From NCBI GenBank assembly GCA_016124805.1, contig WGND01000006.1, positions 79,587 to 143,586 on the forward strand: a DNA stretch of 64,000 nt. The letters run 5' to 3'. Under the pieces are notes generated by a model that was not told where the DNA came from, did not search any database, and saw only the letters and a program-made list of their open reading frames with translations. Numbering within the stretch: position 1 is the first letter of the stretch; each line of letters opens with the position of its first letter. Shown piece after piece: positions 18,748-26,573 of the stretch. The stretch comes from Hyphomicrobiales bacterium (lineage in GTDB: Bacteria; Pseudomonadota; Alphaproteobacteria; Parvibaculales; Parvibaculaceae). Made by a program: the position numbers and the translations under genes.

Positions 18748-19542
18748 TCAACGCGCCGTCACGCCACCATCAATGACGAGTTCTGAGCCCGTCATATAGG
18801 CGGAGGCATCCGAGGCGAGAAACAGAATGCCATCGGCAATATTCTGCACCGTCCCCGGATAGCCGACGGGCGTAAGTGCGGTGGCCACATCGGTTGCCTG
18901 CAGCGCTTCGGTATTGGCGCCTTCAACCGGCATGACCCCTTCGGCCACCATCTTGGCCCAGATCTCGGTTTCGATGATGCCGGGATGGACGGAATTGACG
19001 CGGACCTTCATCTGTCCCTCAGCGCATTCCATGGCGACAGCTTTTGTCATCAGACGCACCGCACCCTTGCTGGCGCAATAGCCCGCCATCATCGGCGCGC
19101 CCATGAGACCGGCAACGGAGGAGAGATTGATGATGGAGCCGCCCCCCGAGGCCGTGATCAGGGGAATGCCGTGTTTGCAGCCCATGAAGACGCCGTCGAT
19201 ATTGATCGCGTTCTGCCAGCGGAATTTATCAAGTGACATGGTGAGAACCGAATCCATCACCGCCACGCCGGCATTATTCACAAGCACATGAAGCGCGCCG
19301 AACTCGGCCTTTGCCTTGGCGATCACATTGATCCAGGTCGCTTCATCGGTCACGTCCTGCGCCATGGCTGTCGCCACACCGCCAGCAGCCCTGATGTCAG
19401 CCGCGACACGCTCGGCACCCGCGCCATCAATATCCGTGACGAGAAGCTTTGCGCCCTCCCGTGCCAGTGTCATCGCAGCCGCCTTGCCAATACCGGCTGC
19501 CGCACCTGTGACGAGTGCCACTTTTCCGTCTACCTGCCCCAT
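18748..19542 (-). CDS. SDR family oxidoreductase
   Basis: This 264-residue classical SDR has TGAAAGIGKAAA for NAD(P) binding, NNAG at about residue 90, the catalytic Ser of NLSSVAG, YCASKGAV with the Tyr/Lys pair at about 155, and the late PGxxxT-like PGIIETEIW. The start at 19542 has AAGGAGAG four to five bases upstream; the longer frame to 19623 is dropped. It resembles cyclopentanol or secondary-alcohol dehydrogenases. It is divergent from the luciferase-like monooxygenase gene across a 43-bp palindrome and may serve the same catabolic step series. Confidence 0.88.
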   Translation of the reverse strand: MGQVDGKVALVTGAAAGIGKAAAMTLAREGAKLLVTDIDGAGAERVAADIRAAGGVATAMAQDVTDEATWINVIAKAKAEFGALHVLVNNAGVAVMDSVLTMSLDKFRWQNAINIDGVFMGCKHGIPLITASGGGSIINLSSVAGLMGAPMMAGYCASKGAVRLMTKAVAMECAEGQMKVRVNSVHPGIIETEIWAKMVAEGVMPVEGANTEALQATDVATALTPVGYPGTVQNIADGILFLASDASAYMTGSELVIDGGVTAR

Positions 19543-19622
19543 GGGTCTCTCCTTTTTCTTGCTATTGCACCCATTTGACCGCGCCTTGATTGTAAAATCA
19601 TCCAGGAAATGACGCCAAACCA

Positions 19623-19665
19623 CCCTGAATCGCGGCCTGTCATCTAGACAGCTATCGATTCAGGG
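19623..19665. promoter_or_regulatory. Two-layer palindrome between divergent genes
   Basis: The outer arms CCCTGAATCG and CGATTCAGGG are perfect 10-bp inverted repeats. Nested between them is a second perfect pair, CTGTC/GACAG, around ATCTA. The whole lies midway between the divergent SDR and monooxygenase starts and has no T tract, so an operator for a dimeric regulator is more likely than a terminator. Confidence 0.5.
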
Positions 19666-19720
19666 CGTTTCATGGGCAAAGCAGAATTCAAATAATAAAA
19701 AAATCGGAGGAGATACCCCC

Positions 19721-20941
19721 ATGGCTGGAGCCAAACTGCGTTTTGGTGCGTTCATCGCACCCTTCCACCCCCTGAATGAAAACCCGACACTTGCCATCGA
19801 GCGCGATTTCGAACTCGTCCAGTTCATGGACAAGCTCGGCTATGATGAGGCCTGGATCGGCGAACATCATTCAGCCGGCTATGAGCTGATTGCCAGCCCC
19901 GAGCTGTTCATCGCCACAGCTGCCGAACGCACCAGGCATATCCGTCTGGGCACAGGCGTTTCTTCGCTGCCCTATCATCACCCGCTGATGCTGGCTGACC
20001 GTATCAACCAGCTCGACCACATCACGCGTGGCCGCGTCATGTTCGGTGTCGGCCCCGGCGCCCTGCCCTCTGATGCCTATATGATGGGTATCGAAGTGGC
20101 CAAGCAGCGCGACATGATGGACGAAGCCCTCGACGTGATCATCCCCTTGCTGCGCGGCGAAACCGTCACCGCCAAGACCGACTGGTTTGAACTGAACAAT
20201 GCGCGGCTGCAGATGACGCCCTATTCGCGCCCGAGCGTGGATATTGCCGTTGCCAGTCAGGTCTCACCCACCGGTGCGACAGCTGCCGGCCGTCACGGCG
20301 TGGGTCTGCTCTCCATCGGCGCCACCTCGGCAGGCGGCTTCAACGCGCTTTCGACCAATTGGGCCATTGCCGAAGAACGCGCCAAGGAAGCAGGCAACAC
20401 CATGGATCGCGCCGCCTGGCGTCTTGTCGGTCCGGTACATGTTGCCGAGACACGCGAAAAGGCCCGCGAGAATGTCCGCTTCGGTCTCGAAAAATGGCTC
20501 TATTATTTCCGTGAAGTCGCGGCCCTGCCGCTTGCCCCGACAGATGGCAGCGATCCGGTTGACGCCCTCATTGCTTCGGGCATGGCCGTTGTCGGCACGC
20601 CGGATGATTGCATCGCGCAGATCGACCGCCTGCAGGAGCAATCGGGTGGTTTTGGCGCCTTCCTGCAGATGGCACATAACTGGGCGGACTTTGAAGAAAC
20701 GAAGCGCTCCTACGAACTGATCGCGCGCTATGTGATGCCGAAATTCCAGGATCTCAATATCAACCGCGACGCCTCGCTTGAATGGGCCCGCACCAATCGC
20801 GAAACCTTCATGGGACAGGCCATGATGGCGGTTGGCTCGCGCGTTGCCCAGCATATCGAGAAAAAGGGGACTGAGAATATCCGCCCCGAAATTCTCGAAG
20901 CCATGGGCATCAAGAAAAGCGGATCAGACGCTGCCGAATAG
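19721..20941 (+). CDS. LLM class flavin-dependent oxidoreductase
   Basis: The 406-residue product has the bacterial luciferase-like barrel: LGYDEAWIGEHH near residue 40, RLGTGVSSLPYHHPLMLADRI near 78, and GRVMFGVGPGALPSDAYMMG near 107. These match limonene/alkanal-type monooxygenases that use reduced FMN and oxygen. A ribosome-like GGAGGAGA occurs 9-10 bases before the ATG. A strong terminator follows directly. It faces an SDR that could oxidise its product. Confidence 0.88.
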   Translation: MAGAKLRFGAFIAPFHPLNENPTLAIERDFELVQFMDKLGYDEAWIGEHHSAGYELIASPELFIATAAERTRHIRLGTGVSSLPYHHPLMLADRINQLDHITRGRVMFGVGPGALPSDAYMMGIEVAKQRDMMDEALDVIIPLLRGETVTAKTDWFELNNARLQMTPYSRPSVDIAVASQVSPTGATAAGRHGVGLLSIGATSAGGFNALSTNWAIAEERAKEAGNTMDRAAWRLVGPVHVAETREKARENVRFGLEKWLYYFREVAALPLAPTDGSDPVDALIASGMAVVGTPDDCIAQIDRLQEQSGGFGAFLQMAHNWADFEETKRSYELIARYVMPKFQDLNINRDASLEWARTNRETFMGQAMMAVGSRVAQHIEKKGTENIRPEILEAMGIKKSGSDAAE

Positions 20942-20960
20942 GTGCCCCTGCCCCAAATGA

Positions 20961-20990
20961 AAAGGGCGGCTCGGAAGAGCCGCCCTTTTT
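20961..20990. terminator. Bidirectional rho-independent terminator
   Basis: The perfect stem GGGCGGCTC/GAGCCGCCC with a GGAA tetraloop is flanked by AAA and TTTTT. It separates the plus-strand monooxygenase from the minus-strand acyl-CoA synthetase and can serve both. Confidence 0.9.
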
Positions 20991-21000
20991 GTCTGATGGT

Positions 21001-22794
21001 CTAAAGCTTGAGTTGCCCGCCGCAAATCTGGCTGTATAGCGCTTGATCCAGCGGCACGAATTTGCCCTCAGCCGCCGAGTTGAAATAGAGCGGTTCGGCA
21101 ATCTCATCGGGATTGAAACCTTCTTTCACCAGCTCCACCTTGCGATGTTTGAAGGTGCCTGTGATTTCCATCTCCGGCTGCACGCGAACGAAGAGAGGCC
21201 GGGCATAATCCGGCAGGTTCTTTTCCAGATGGGCCCGGAACCTGGCGAAATCAAAATCCGGTCCCGTCACAAGCGACACCATGCCCGCGCGACCATCCGT
21301 GCCGGGAACCGCGACACCATAGACATTGGCTTCGCTGGCACCGGGGAAAGTCGAAATCACCTCAGCCACTTCAGAGGTCGCCACATTTTCACCCTTCCAG
21401 CGGAAAGTGTCGCCGATGCGGTCGACAAAATAGAAATAGCCGAGCTTGTCCTTGCGCAGCAGATCGCCCGAGCGGAAATATTTGTCACCCTTGCGGAAGA
21501 CATCATGGAGAATTTTCTTCTCTGTCTCTTCCTTCTTGGCATAGCCCTCAAAACGAAGGGTCTGCGTCTCATCATCCTGTATTTCGCCAAGCGCCTCACC
21601 GGGCTCACCAAAATCACATTTGATGCAGAAGCCATCCGGCCCGCGCACAGGCACTTCATTCTCGACATCAAACTTCACAAGCACGACAGGCAGGCGTTTT
21701 TCAGCCCATGGCGGAATGCGGCCAATGGCGCCAACCGTACCGTCATAATTCATCATGGCGATATTGCCTTCCGTCGCGCCGTAAAATTCCATGATGCGGG
21801 GAATCTTGAAACGTTCCTGAAACGGCTTCCAGACTTCCGGGCGCAGACCATTGCCCGCAAAGATCCGGAAATTATGGTGCCGCTCCAGCGGATGAGGCGG
21901 GGTGTTGTTGAGATAGCGCAGAAGCTCGCCGATATACTGAAAGAGCGTCGGCTTGTACTTATGTGCATCGTCCCAGAATTCCGAGGCCGAAAAACGGCGA
22001 CGGATAACAAGGGAACCGCCAACCGTCAGCACAGTGCCGACGGCACAGACACCGCCCGCCGAATGATAAAGCGGCAGTACGCTATACATGCAGTCCTTCT
22101 CGGTCGCATTCACATTGGACGCCCAGGACACCATCATTGTCAGCATGCGGGCATGCGAAATGCGCGCGGCTTTCGGGTTGCCGGTCGTACCGCTGGTATA
22201 GATGTAAAGAGCATTATCCGCCGATGTCAGACCCTTGCGGACATCCTTGGGCAGCACATCGGGCTGTGCCGCCAGCGCGGCATCCAGATCATTCAGCCCC
22301 TGCGCCTGTCCGCCCGTCACCCAGGTTGCCATCGGGCGTTCCAGCTGCTCGGTCACAGCGCCATAGCTGTCCGTCAGCTCCGCGCCAAGCACCAGATGAT
22401 CGGCATTGGATATGTTGAGACTATGGGCAAGCGGCGCCCCGATCAGATTTGAATTGATGAGGGCCGCCGTCGCGCCCACTTTCACAATGCCGAGCCAGGC
22501 AATGATATATTCGGGGCGGTTCTCCATGAGAAGCGCGACCACATCGCCCTTCTTCACACCCTGCGACAACAGCCAGTTGGCATAGCGGTTGGCGGCGGCA
22601 TTGAAATCGCGATAGTTGATTTTGCGGTCTTCATAGATCAGGGCAATATTGTCGCCCTTCTTGGCGGCCAGTTGCTCGATCGTATCGGCATAGGTATGTG
22701 TCTTGTCCTTGTTGACGGCAGCCGCGCGCCGCAATGTGCGCAGCCCCGTTGTCAAAAACAGATAATCATTCCGGATACGTCGAAACAGGCCCAT
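21001..22794 (-). CDS. FATP-type long-chain acyl-CoA synthetase
   Basis: The 597-residue protein has YIYTSGTTGNPKAARISH as its AMP motif and YFVDRIGDTFRWKGENVATSEV near the C-terminus, both specific to the FATP/very-long-chain acyl-CoA synthetase branch. The late TGTFKHRKVELVKEG carries the catalytic Lys region. The ATG at 22794 has GGGAG six bases upstream; the reading frame to 22851 is unsupported. It probably acts at the membrane to activate or take up long or branched fatty acids. Confidence 0.88.
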   Translation of the reverse strand: MGLFRRIRNDYLFLTTGLRTLRRAAAVNKDKTHTYADTIEQLAAKKGDNIALIYEDRKINYRDFNAAANRYANWLLSQGVKKGDVVALLMENRPEYIIAWLGIVKVGATAALINSNLIGAPLAHSLNISNADHLVLGAELTDSYGAVTEQLERPMATWVTGGQAQGLNDLDAALAAQPDVLPKDVRKGLTSADNALYIYTSGTTGNPKAARISHARMLTMMVSWASNVNATEKDCMYSVLPLYHSAGGVCAVGTVLTVGGSLVIRRRFSASEFWDDAHKYKPTLFQYIGELLRYLNNTPPHPLERHHNFRIFAGNGLRPEVWKPFQERFKIPRIMEFYGATEGNIAMMNYDGTVGAIGRIPPWAEKRLPVVLVKFDVENEVPVRGPDGFCIKCDFGEPGEALGEIQDDETQTLRFEGYAKKEETEKKILHDVFRKGDKYFRSGDLLRKDKLGYFYFVDRIGDTFRWKGENVATSEVAEVISTFPGASEANVYGVAVPGTDGRAGMVSLVTGPDFDFARFRAHLEKNLPDYARPLFVRVQPEMEITGTFKHRKVELVKEGFNPDEIAEPLYFNSAAEGKFVPLDQALYSQICGGQLKL

Positions 22795-22921
22795 TATTCG
22801 CTCCCAATGCACTGCATCATCGCAGCTTTTGTTTTGTACATAGATACTCAATCAAGGCCCGTTGACCGTCAAGTATATGGATCAGGCAGATAAGAGCTTA
22901 TCAGCGCCCCAGCCCCAAGAA

Positions 22922-23191
22922 ATGAACTACGACATGTCGAATGCCGGTAAAAGAGAAATCACGCTTGATGTGTCGGGCCTGCTTTGCCCTCTGCCCGTGC
23001 TGCGCGCGCGAAAAATACTGCTGGGCATGCGCGAAGGCAGTTGTTTGCGCGTGCGCGCGACCGATCCCGTGGCCCGCATCGACATGCCCCATTTCTGCGC
23101 CCAGGCAGGCCATGAAATACTGGAAACCAGCGAGGAAGGCGCAACTCTTGTCTTCCTCATACGCCGTGGCCCTGACCGGGAAGAAGATTGA
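22922..23191 (+). CDS. TusA-like sulphurtransferase
   Basis: This small protein of about 89 residues contains LDVSGLLCPLPVLRARKIL, the CPxP motif whose Cys carries persulphide sulphur in TusA proteins, and ends with a two-strand, two-helix pattern usual for the fold. The start is uncertain: ATGs at 22922 and 22934 are both possible and neither has a strong site. It is divergent from the acyl-CoA synthetase and convergent with the GNAT gene. It may serve tRNA thiolation or another sulphur relay. Confidence 0.85.
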   Translation: MNYDMSNAGKREITLDVSGLLCPLPVLRARKILLGMREGSCLRVRATDPVARIDMPHFCAQAGHEILETSEEGATLVFLIRRGPDREED

Positions 23192-23196
23192 CCAGT

Positions 23197-23775
23197 TCAG
23201 GCATTGAAATCACTCGCCAGCAGGGCATAGAGATATTCATCCCCCCATTCGCCCTGAATGACCTTGCTTTGACGGAACACGCCCTCGCGGCGCATCCCCA
23301 GCCGCTCCATGACACGGGCAGATGCCTTGTTGCGCTGATCACAAATGGCGGTGATGCGATGCAACCCGAGTTCATGAAATCCGGCGGCCAGCATGGCGCG
23401 AGCGGCTTCTTCAGCAAAACCATGGCCCCAGGAGTCAGGATGCAGCACATAGCCGATATCACCTGTGCGGTTGTACCAGTCCGTGACTTTAAGACCCACC
23501 CCGCCAATGATCTTTTTGCCGTGCTTGGGAACGATACCCAATTCATAGACACGCCGGGGTTTGCGCTTCTGATCGTCCTGAAAATCCCGTATGGCTTCGC
23601 GCGTCTGCGCCAGCGTATTGGGCCCCCATATCAGGAAGCGGGATACCTCCGGTCGCGAAGAATAGGCATGCACGGCATCAAGATCGGCCGATATGAAATC
23701 ACGCAGCACGAGGCGTGGCGTTTCAATGGGAAGTGAAATGATCGGCAGCTTGCTGTTGCGACGACCGATTGCCAT
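23197..23775 (-). CDS. GNAT N-acetyltransferase (RimJ/RimL type)
   Basis: The 192-residue protein opens IETPRLVLRDFISADLDAVHAY, the standard start of RimJ/RimL-like acetyltransferases, and has the acetyl-CoA segment DSWGHGFAEEAARAML at about residue 115 and NKASARVMERLGM at about 150. It transfers an acetyl group to an amine; the target is unknown. Its ATG overlaps the stop of the ArsC-like gene (TAATG), so the two are translationally coupled. Confidence 0.88.
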   Translation of the reverse strand: MAIGRRNSKLPIISLPIETPRLVLRDFISADLDAVHAYSSRPEVSRFLIWGPNTLAQTREAIRDFQDDQKRKPRRVYELGIVPKHGKKIIGGVGLKVTDWYNRTGDIGYVLHPDSWGHGFAEEAARAMLAAGFHELGLHRITAICDQRNKASARVMERLGMRREGVFRQSKVIQGEWGDEYLYALLASDFNA

Positions 23776-24143
23776 TACGCACAGGCCTGCAGCGCAGTCT
23801 TCTGAGGCTCTTTAAAGCCGACAAGAATGGTCTTGCCCGTTTCGAACACGGGGCGCTTCATCAATGTAGGATGGACTTCCAGCAGCTTCAGCACGGCCGC
23901 TTTTGAGAGATCGCTCTTCTGGGCATCGCTCAAACCGCGCCATGTGGTGCTGGATTTGTTGAGGAGCGCCTCATGCCCCACTGCCTCTGCAAAGCGCTTG
24001 AGGTCCTTGGCGCTCACACCATCCTTGCGCACATCGATATAGCGATAGGCAATGCCCTCTGCCTCAAGCCAGGCCAGCGCCTTGCGGCAGGTATCACATG
24101 TCTTCAGGCCGTAAACGGTAATCAAAACACAGCGCCCCATCAT
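23775..24143 (-). CDS. ArsC/Spx-family thioredoxin-like protein
   Basis: The 122-residue product begins ITVYGLKTCDTCRKALAWLE, a CxxC-containing ArsC/Spx N-terminus, and ends with MKRPVFETGKTILVGFKEPQ, which is the YffB/Spx rather than the plain arsenate-reductase pattern. It could be a small glutathione-dependent reductase. No arsenic-resistance genes are near, so arsenate reduction is not supported by context. The exact start among adjacent ATG codons is open. Confidence 0.8.
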   Translation of the reverse strand: MMGRCVLITVYGLKTCDTCRKALAWLEAEGIAYRYIDVRKDGVSAKDLKRFAEAVGHEALLNKSSTTWRGLSDAQKSDLSKAAVLKLLEVHPTLMKRPVFETGKTILVGFKEPQKTALQACA

Positions 24144-24212
24144 TCGGAAAGGACGACAGGATAGAGCGCAGGGCCCCGCAAGGCAAAGCGATGATTGGGG
24201 CGATAAGCGTCC

Positions 24213-25025
24213 TCAGGCGGCCAATTTCATGGCTTCTGCTTCAGCCAGCTTGGCTTTATGGGCTTCGAGTGCCTGAACGGAGGCCAGAGCCCCCTTGTAA
24301 TGGACCAGAGGCCCGAGATTGAGTTCGGCGCGCACTTCGTCAAGCGGGCGCGACAGGAGCGCTTCCCAATCGGTGCCCGGCAGCCATTTGGCCACCTTGC
24401 CCAGACGATAGCCTTCGCGCACAGCCTTCCAGAGCCCAAGGCCCGGATAGCTTCGGGATGTCGCGCGCAGGCCGAAAAGAACAATGGCGCCAATGCCGCG
24501 ATTGCCGGTCTGTGCATAGATGAAAGCCAGCAGGCACAATTCACCCAGTCCATCACGGCCATAGCCCGTGGAGACGTGCCAGAGATCATGCGTATCGCGC
24601 TGACGGTTGCGATAAATCTTTGCCGCCTCGGGAATTTTCTCACGATCAGGGATCACTTCGCTGGCCTCAACCAGACCATCCGCCGTGAGGTTTTCGCTGC
24701 TCATGAATTTGTAATAGAGATGACCGAGCGAGCCTTCAGGCAGCCTCGACAGCGTCTCGCGATCATTCAGCGTCTGCAGAATATTGCGTTTCTCGGCAAT
24801 GATCCGCTTGCCCGTCTCCATGCCCATGAAACGGAAAAACTGCCGCTCGTCCGATCCGCCGGACAGCGCATCAATAACCTTGAAAACCTGCGCGGTGTCT
24901 TCCTTGTCGGCCAGCAATGCCTTCACCGCGCGCCAAGCCTTCAGGGGCTGGATGCGCTTGCGCGGACGACCTTTAAAAGGCGAGGTCTGCGTCATTGAAC
25001 CGGCATCGGAGCTGAGATCAGCCAT
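24213..25025 (-). CDS. Coq4 family protein (ubiquinone biosynthesis)
   Basis: The 270-residue product matches Coq4 over most of its length. The metal-binding signature is RDTHDLWHVSTGYGRD at about residues 143-158. The helical segment GELCLLAFIYAQTGN follows. Coq4 organises ubiquinone synthesis and has recently been linked to C1 decarboxylation/hydroxylation. AAAAGGAAA lies at good spacing before the ATG. The gene is divergent from a TetR regulator with an operator-like palindrome between them. The N-terminal 25 residues are basic and look disordered. Confidence 0.85.
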   Translation of the reverse strand: MADLSSDAGSMTQTSPFKGRPRKRIQPLKAWRAVKALLADKEDTAQVFKVIDALSGGSDERQFFRFMGMETGKRIIAEKRNILQTLNDRETLSRLPEGSLGHLYYKFMSSENLTADGLVEASEVIPDREKIPEAAKIYRNRQRDTHDLWHVSTGYGRDGLGELCLLAFIYAQTGNRGIGAIVLFGLRATSRSYPGLGLWKAVREGYRLGKVAKWLPGTDWEALLSRPLDEVRAELNLGPLVHYKGALASVQALEAHKAKLAEAEAMKLAA

Positions 25026-25127
25026 TGCGTTTCCTTTTCATCCAGCCATCGGCGCATGGCCGACGCTGTGCGTGTTATTTTTGGCAAGATACGCTTTTTA
25101 GACATTAGACTTGATCATAAGTAGATA

Positions 25128-25149
25128 ATACTGACATAGTTGTCAATAT
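25128..25149. promoter_or_regulatory. TetR-type operator palindrome
   Basis: A 22-bp near-perfect palindrome has half-sites TGACA/TGTCA around TAGT, extended outward to ATA/TAT with one mismatch per arm. It lies 24 bases before the TetR ATG and about 100 bases before the divergent Coq4 start, so it could control both. Confidence 0.6.
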
Positions 25150-25172
25150 GTGGAATGTGGGATTTTTGGCCA

Positions 25173-25865
25173 ATGACAAGCGCGAAACCGCAATTGAAAG
25201 ACGAGATCGACGAGAGCCAGCCAAAAAGCCGCGCGCCAGCCCAGAAGCGCGTCCGCCGTACCGCTGACGAGGCCCGCCGCCTCATTCTGGATGCCGCCGA
25301 GGAGCGCCTCGCCGCGCAGGGGCCAGAGGGTATCCGCCTGCAGGATATCGCCCGCGATGTCGGCATTTCGCATCCCGCCATCCTGCATCATTTTGAAAGT
25401 CGCGAAGGGCTCGTTGCCGCCCTTATCGAGCGCACGACCAGCCAGTTTCGCGAAAAGATGTTTACACTGATCAACGACACCATGACCGGCGGCGCGGGCT
25501 CTGAGGGCCTCATCGAAAACGCCTTTCAGGTACTTAGTGATCGCGGCACCGCCCGCCTGCTTGCCTGGCTCCTGCTCACCGGACGGAGCGCTGAAGGCAC
25601 AGGTTCGCACAAGCTGATGCGCGAAGTTGCAGACATGCTGCATCAGAACCGGATGGAGATCGCACGCAAGGGCAATCGCTCAGCCCCGGCTCGCGAAGAC
25701 ACCGTGTTCATGGCCATGCTCACCGCCACAGCTGCTTTCGGCGATGCCATTATCGGCAAACAGATTGCCCGCGGCTCAGGCCTCGATCCTGAAGCACTTG
25801 CCCGCTATCGCAAATGGCTCGCCAATCTTCTTGATGAACATGTCGCGGCATCCACACGGGAATGA
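25173..25865 (+). CDS. TetR/AcrR family transcriptional regulator
   Basis: The 230-residue protein has the TetR helix-turn-helix at about residues 35-80: ARRLILDAAEERLAAQG, then IRLQDIARDVGISHPAILHHF. The rest is a helical ligand domain with no recognised specificity. The start at 25173 is chosen because the earlier ATG at 25140 overlaps the operator; the ribosome site is weak. A 22-bp palindrome just upstream suggests autoregulation and control of the divergent Coq4 gene. The stop overlaps the next ATG (ATGA). Confidence 0.88.
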   Translation: MTSAKPQLKDEIDESQPKSRAPAQKRVRRTADEARRLILDAAEERLAAQGPEGIRLQDIARDVGISHPAILHHFESREGLVAALIERTTSQFREKMFTLINDTMTGGAGSEGLIENAFQVLSDRGTARLLAWLLLTGRSAEGTGSHKLMREVADMLHQNRMEIARKGNRSAPAREDTVFMAMLTATAAFGDAIIGKQIARGSGLDPEALARYRKWLANLLDEHVAASTRE

Positions 25866-26365
25866 GCACACGCAATCACGTCATACGGGAGGCGGTTGCA
25901 GAAGACCTGCCCGCCATTCTTGCGATCTATAACGACGCCGTGCGCAATACCACCGCCATCTGGAACGATCAGGAAGCTGATCTCGCTGACAGACAGAGCT
26001 GGCTTGAAGCGCGTAAGGCGCGCGGCTTTCCCGTGCTTGTGCTGTTGGTGGCTGACGAGCCCGTCGCCTATGCAAGCTATAGCGATTTCCGTTCCTTCGA
26101 GGGCTATCGCCAAACGGTGGAAAACTCGATCTATGTAAGAAGCGATCAGCGCGGCAAAGGCATCGGCCATACCTTGCTCTCAGCGCTCCTCCAGCATGCC
26201 CGCAGCAAAGGCCTGCATGTGATGGTGGCGGGGATCGAGGCGGAAAACATTGGCTCCATCGCCCTTCACCGCGCACATGGCTTTGAGGTCACTGGCCGGT
26301 TGCCGGAAGTGGGCTTCAAATTCGGTCGTTATCTTGATCTTGTCTTCATGACCTGTCGCCTCTGA
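25862..26365 (+). CDS. GNAT acetyltransferase, phosphinothricin-acetyltransferase-like
   Basis: The 167-residue product resembles the Pat/MddA group: REAVAEDLPAILAIYNDAVRNTTAIW at the N-terminus, the CoA loop VRSDQRGKGIGHTLL at about residue 95, and GIEAENIGSIALHRAHGF at about 122. Members acetylate methionine sulphone, phosphinothricin or related amino acids. It overlaps the TetR stop by four bases, so regulator and enzyme form one unit, suggesting a small detoxification operon. Confidence 0.87.
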   Translation: MSTRNHVIREAVAEDLPAILAIYNDAVRNTTAIWNDQEADLADRQSWLEARKARGFPVLVLLVADEPVAYASYSDFRSFEGYRQTVENSIYVRSDQRGKGIGHTLLSALLQHARSKGLHVMVAGIEAENIGSIALHRAHGFEVTGRLPEVGFKFGRYLDLVFMTCRL

Positions 26366-26573
26366 TAAAATTTTTCATCAACTGCACATTCTGCGGGCAT
26401 CTTGCCAGAGAGGTGGTCATGATGCCGGACATATCCATCATCCACTTTCTCCATACCGGATAAGTAAGTGAGAAAAATGGAGCTGCGATGCAATCGTTTT
26501 GGAAATGTCACTTGAGAAGAAATAGGCATTTTGGCTAGGCTTTCGGGGTCTGTGTATATGGGGGCCCCACAAT

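Noticed and set aside
20961..20990. Hairpin after the LLM oxidoreductase as an operator
   Set aside because: It has a tetraloop, a GC stem and U tracts on both strands and sits between convergent genes, so it is a terminator.
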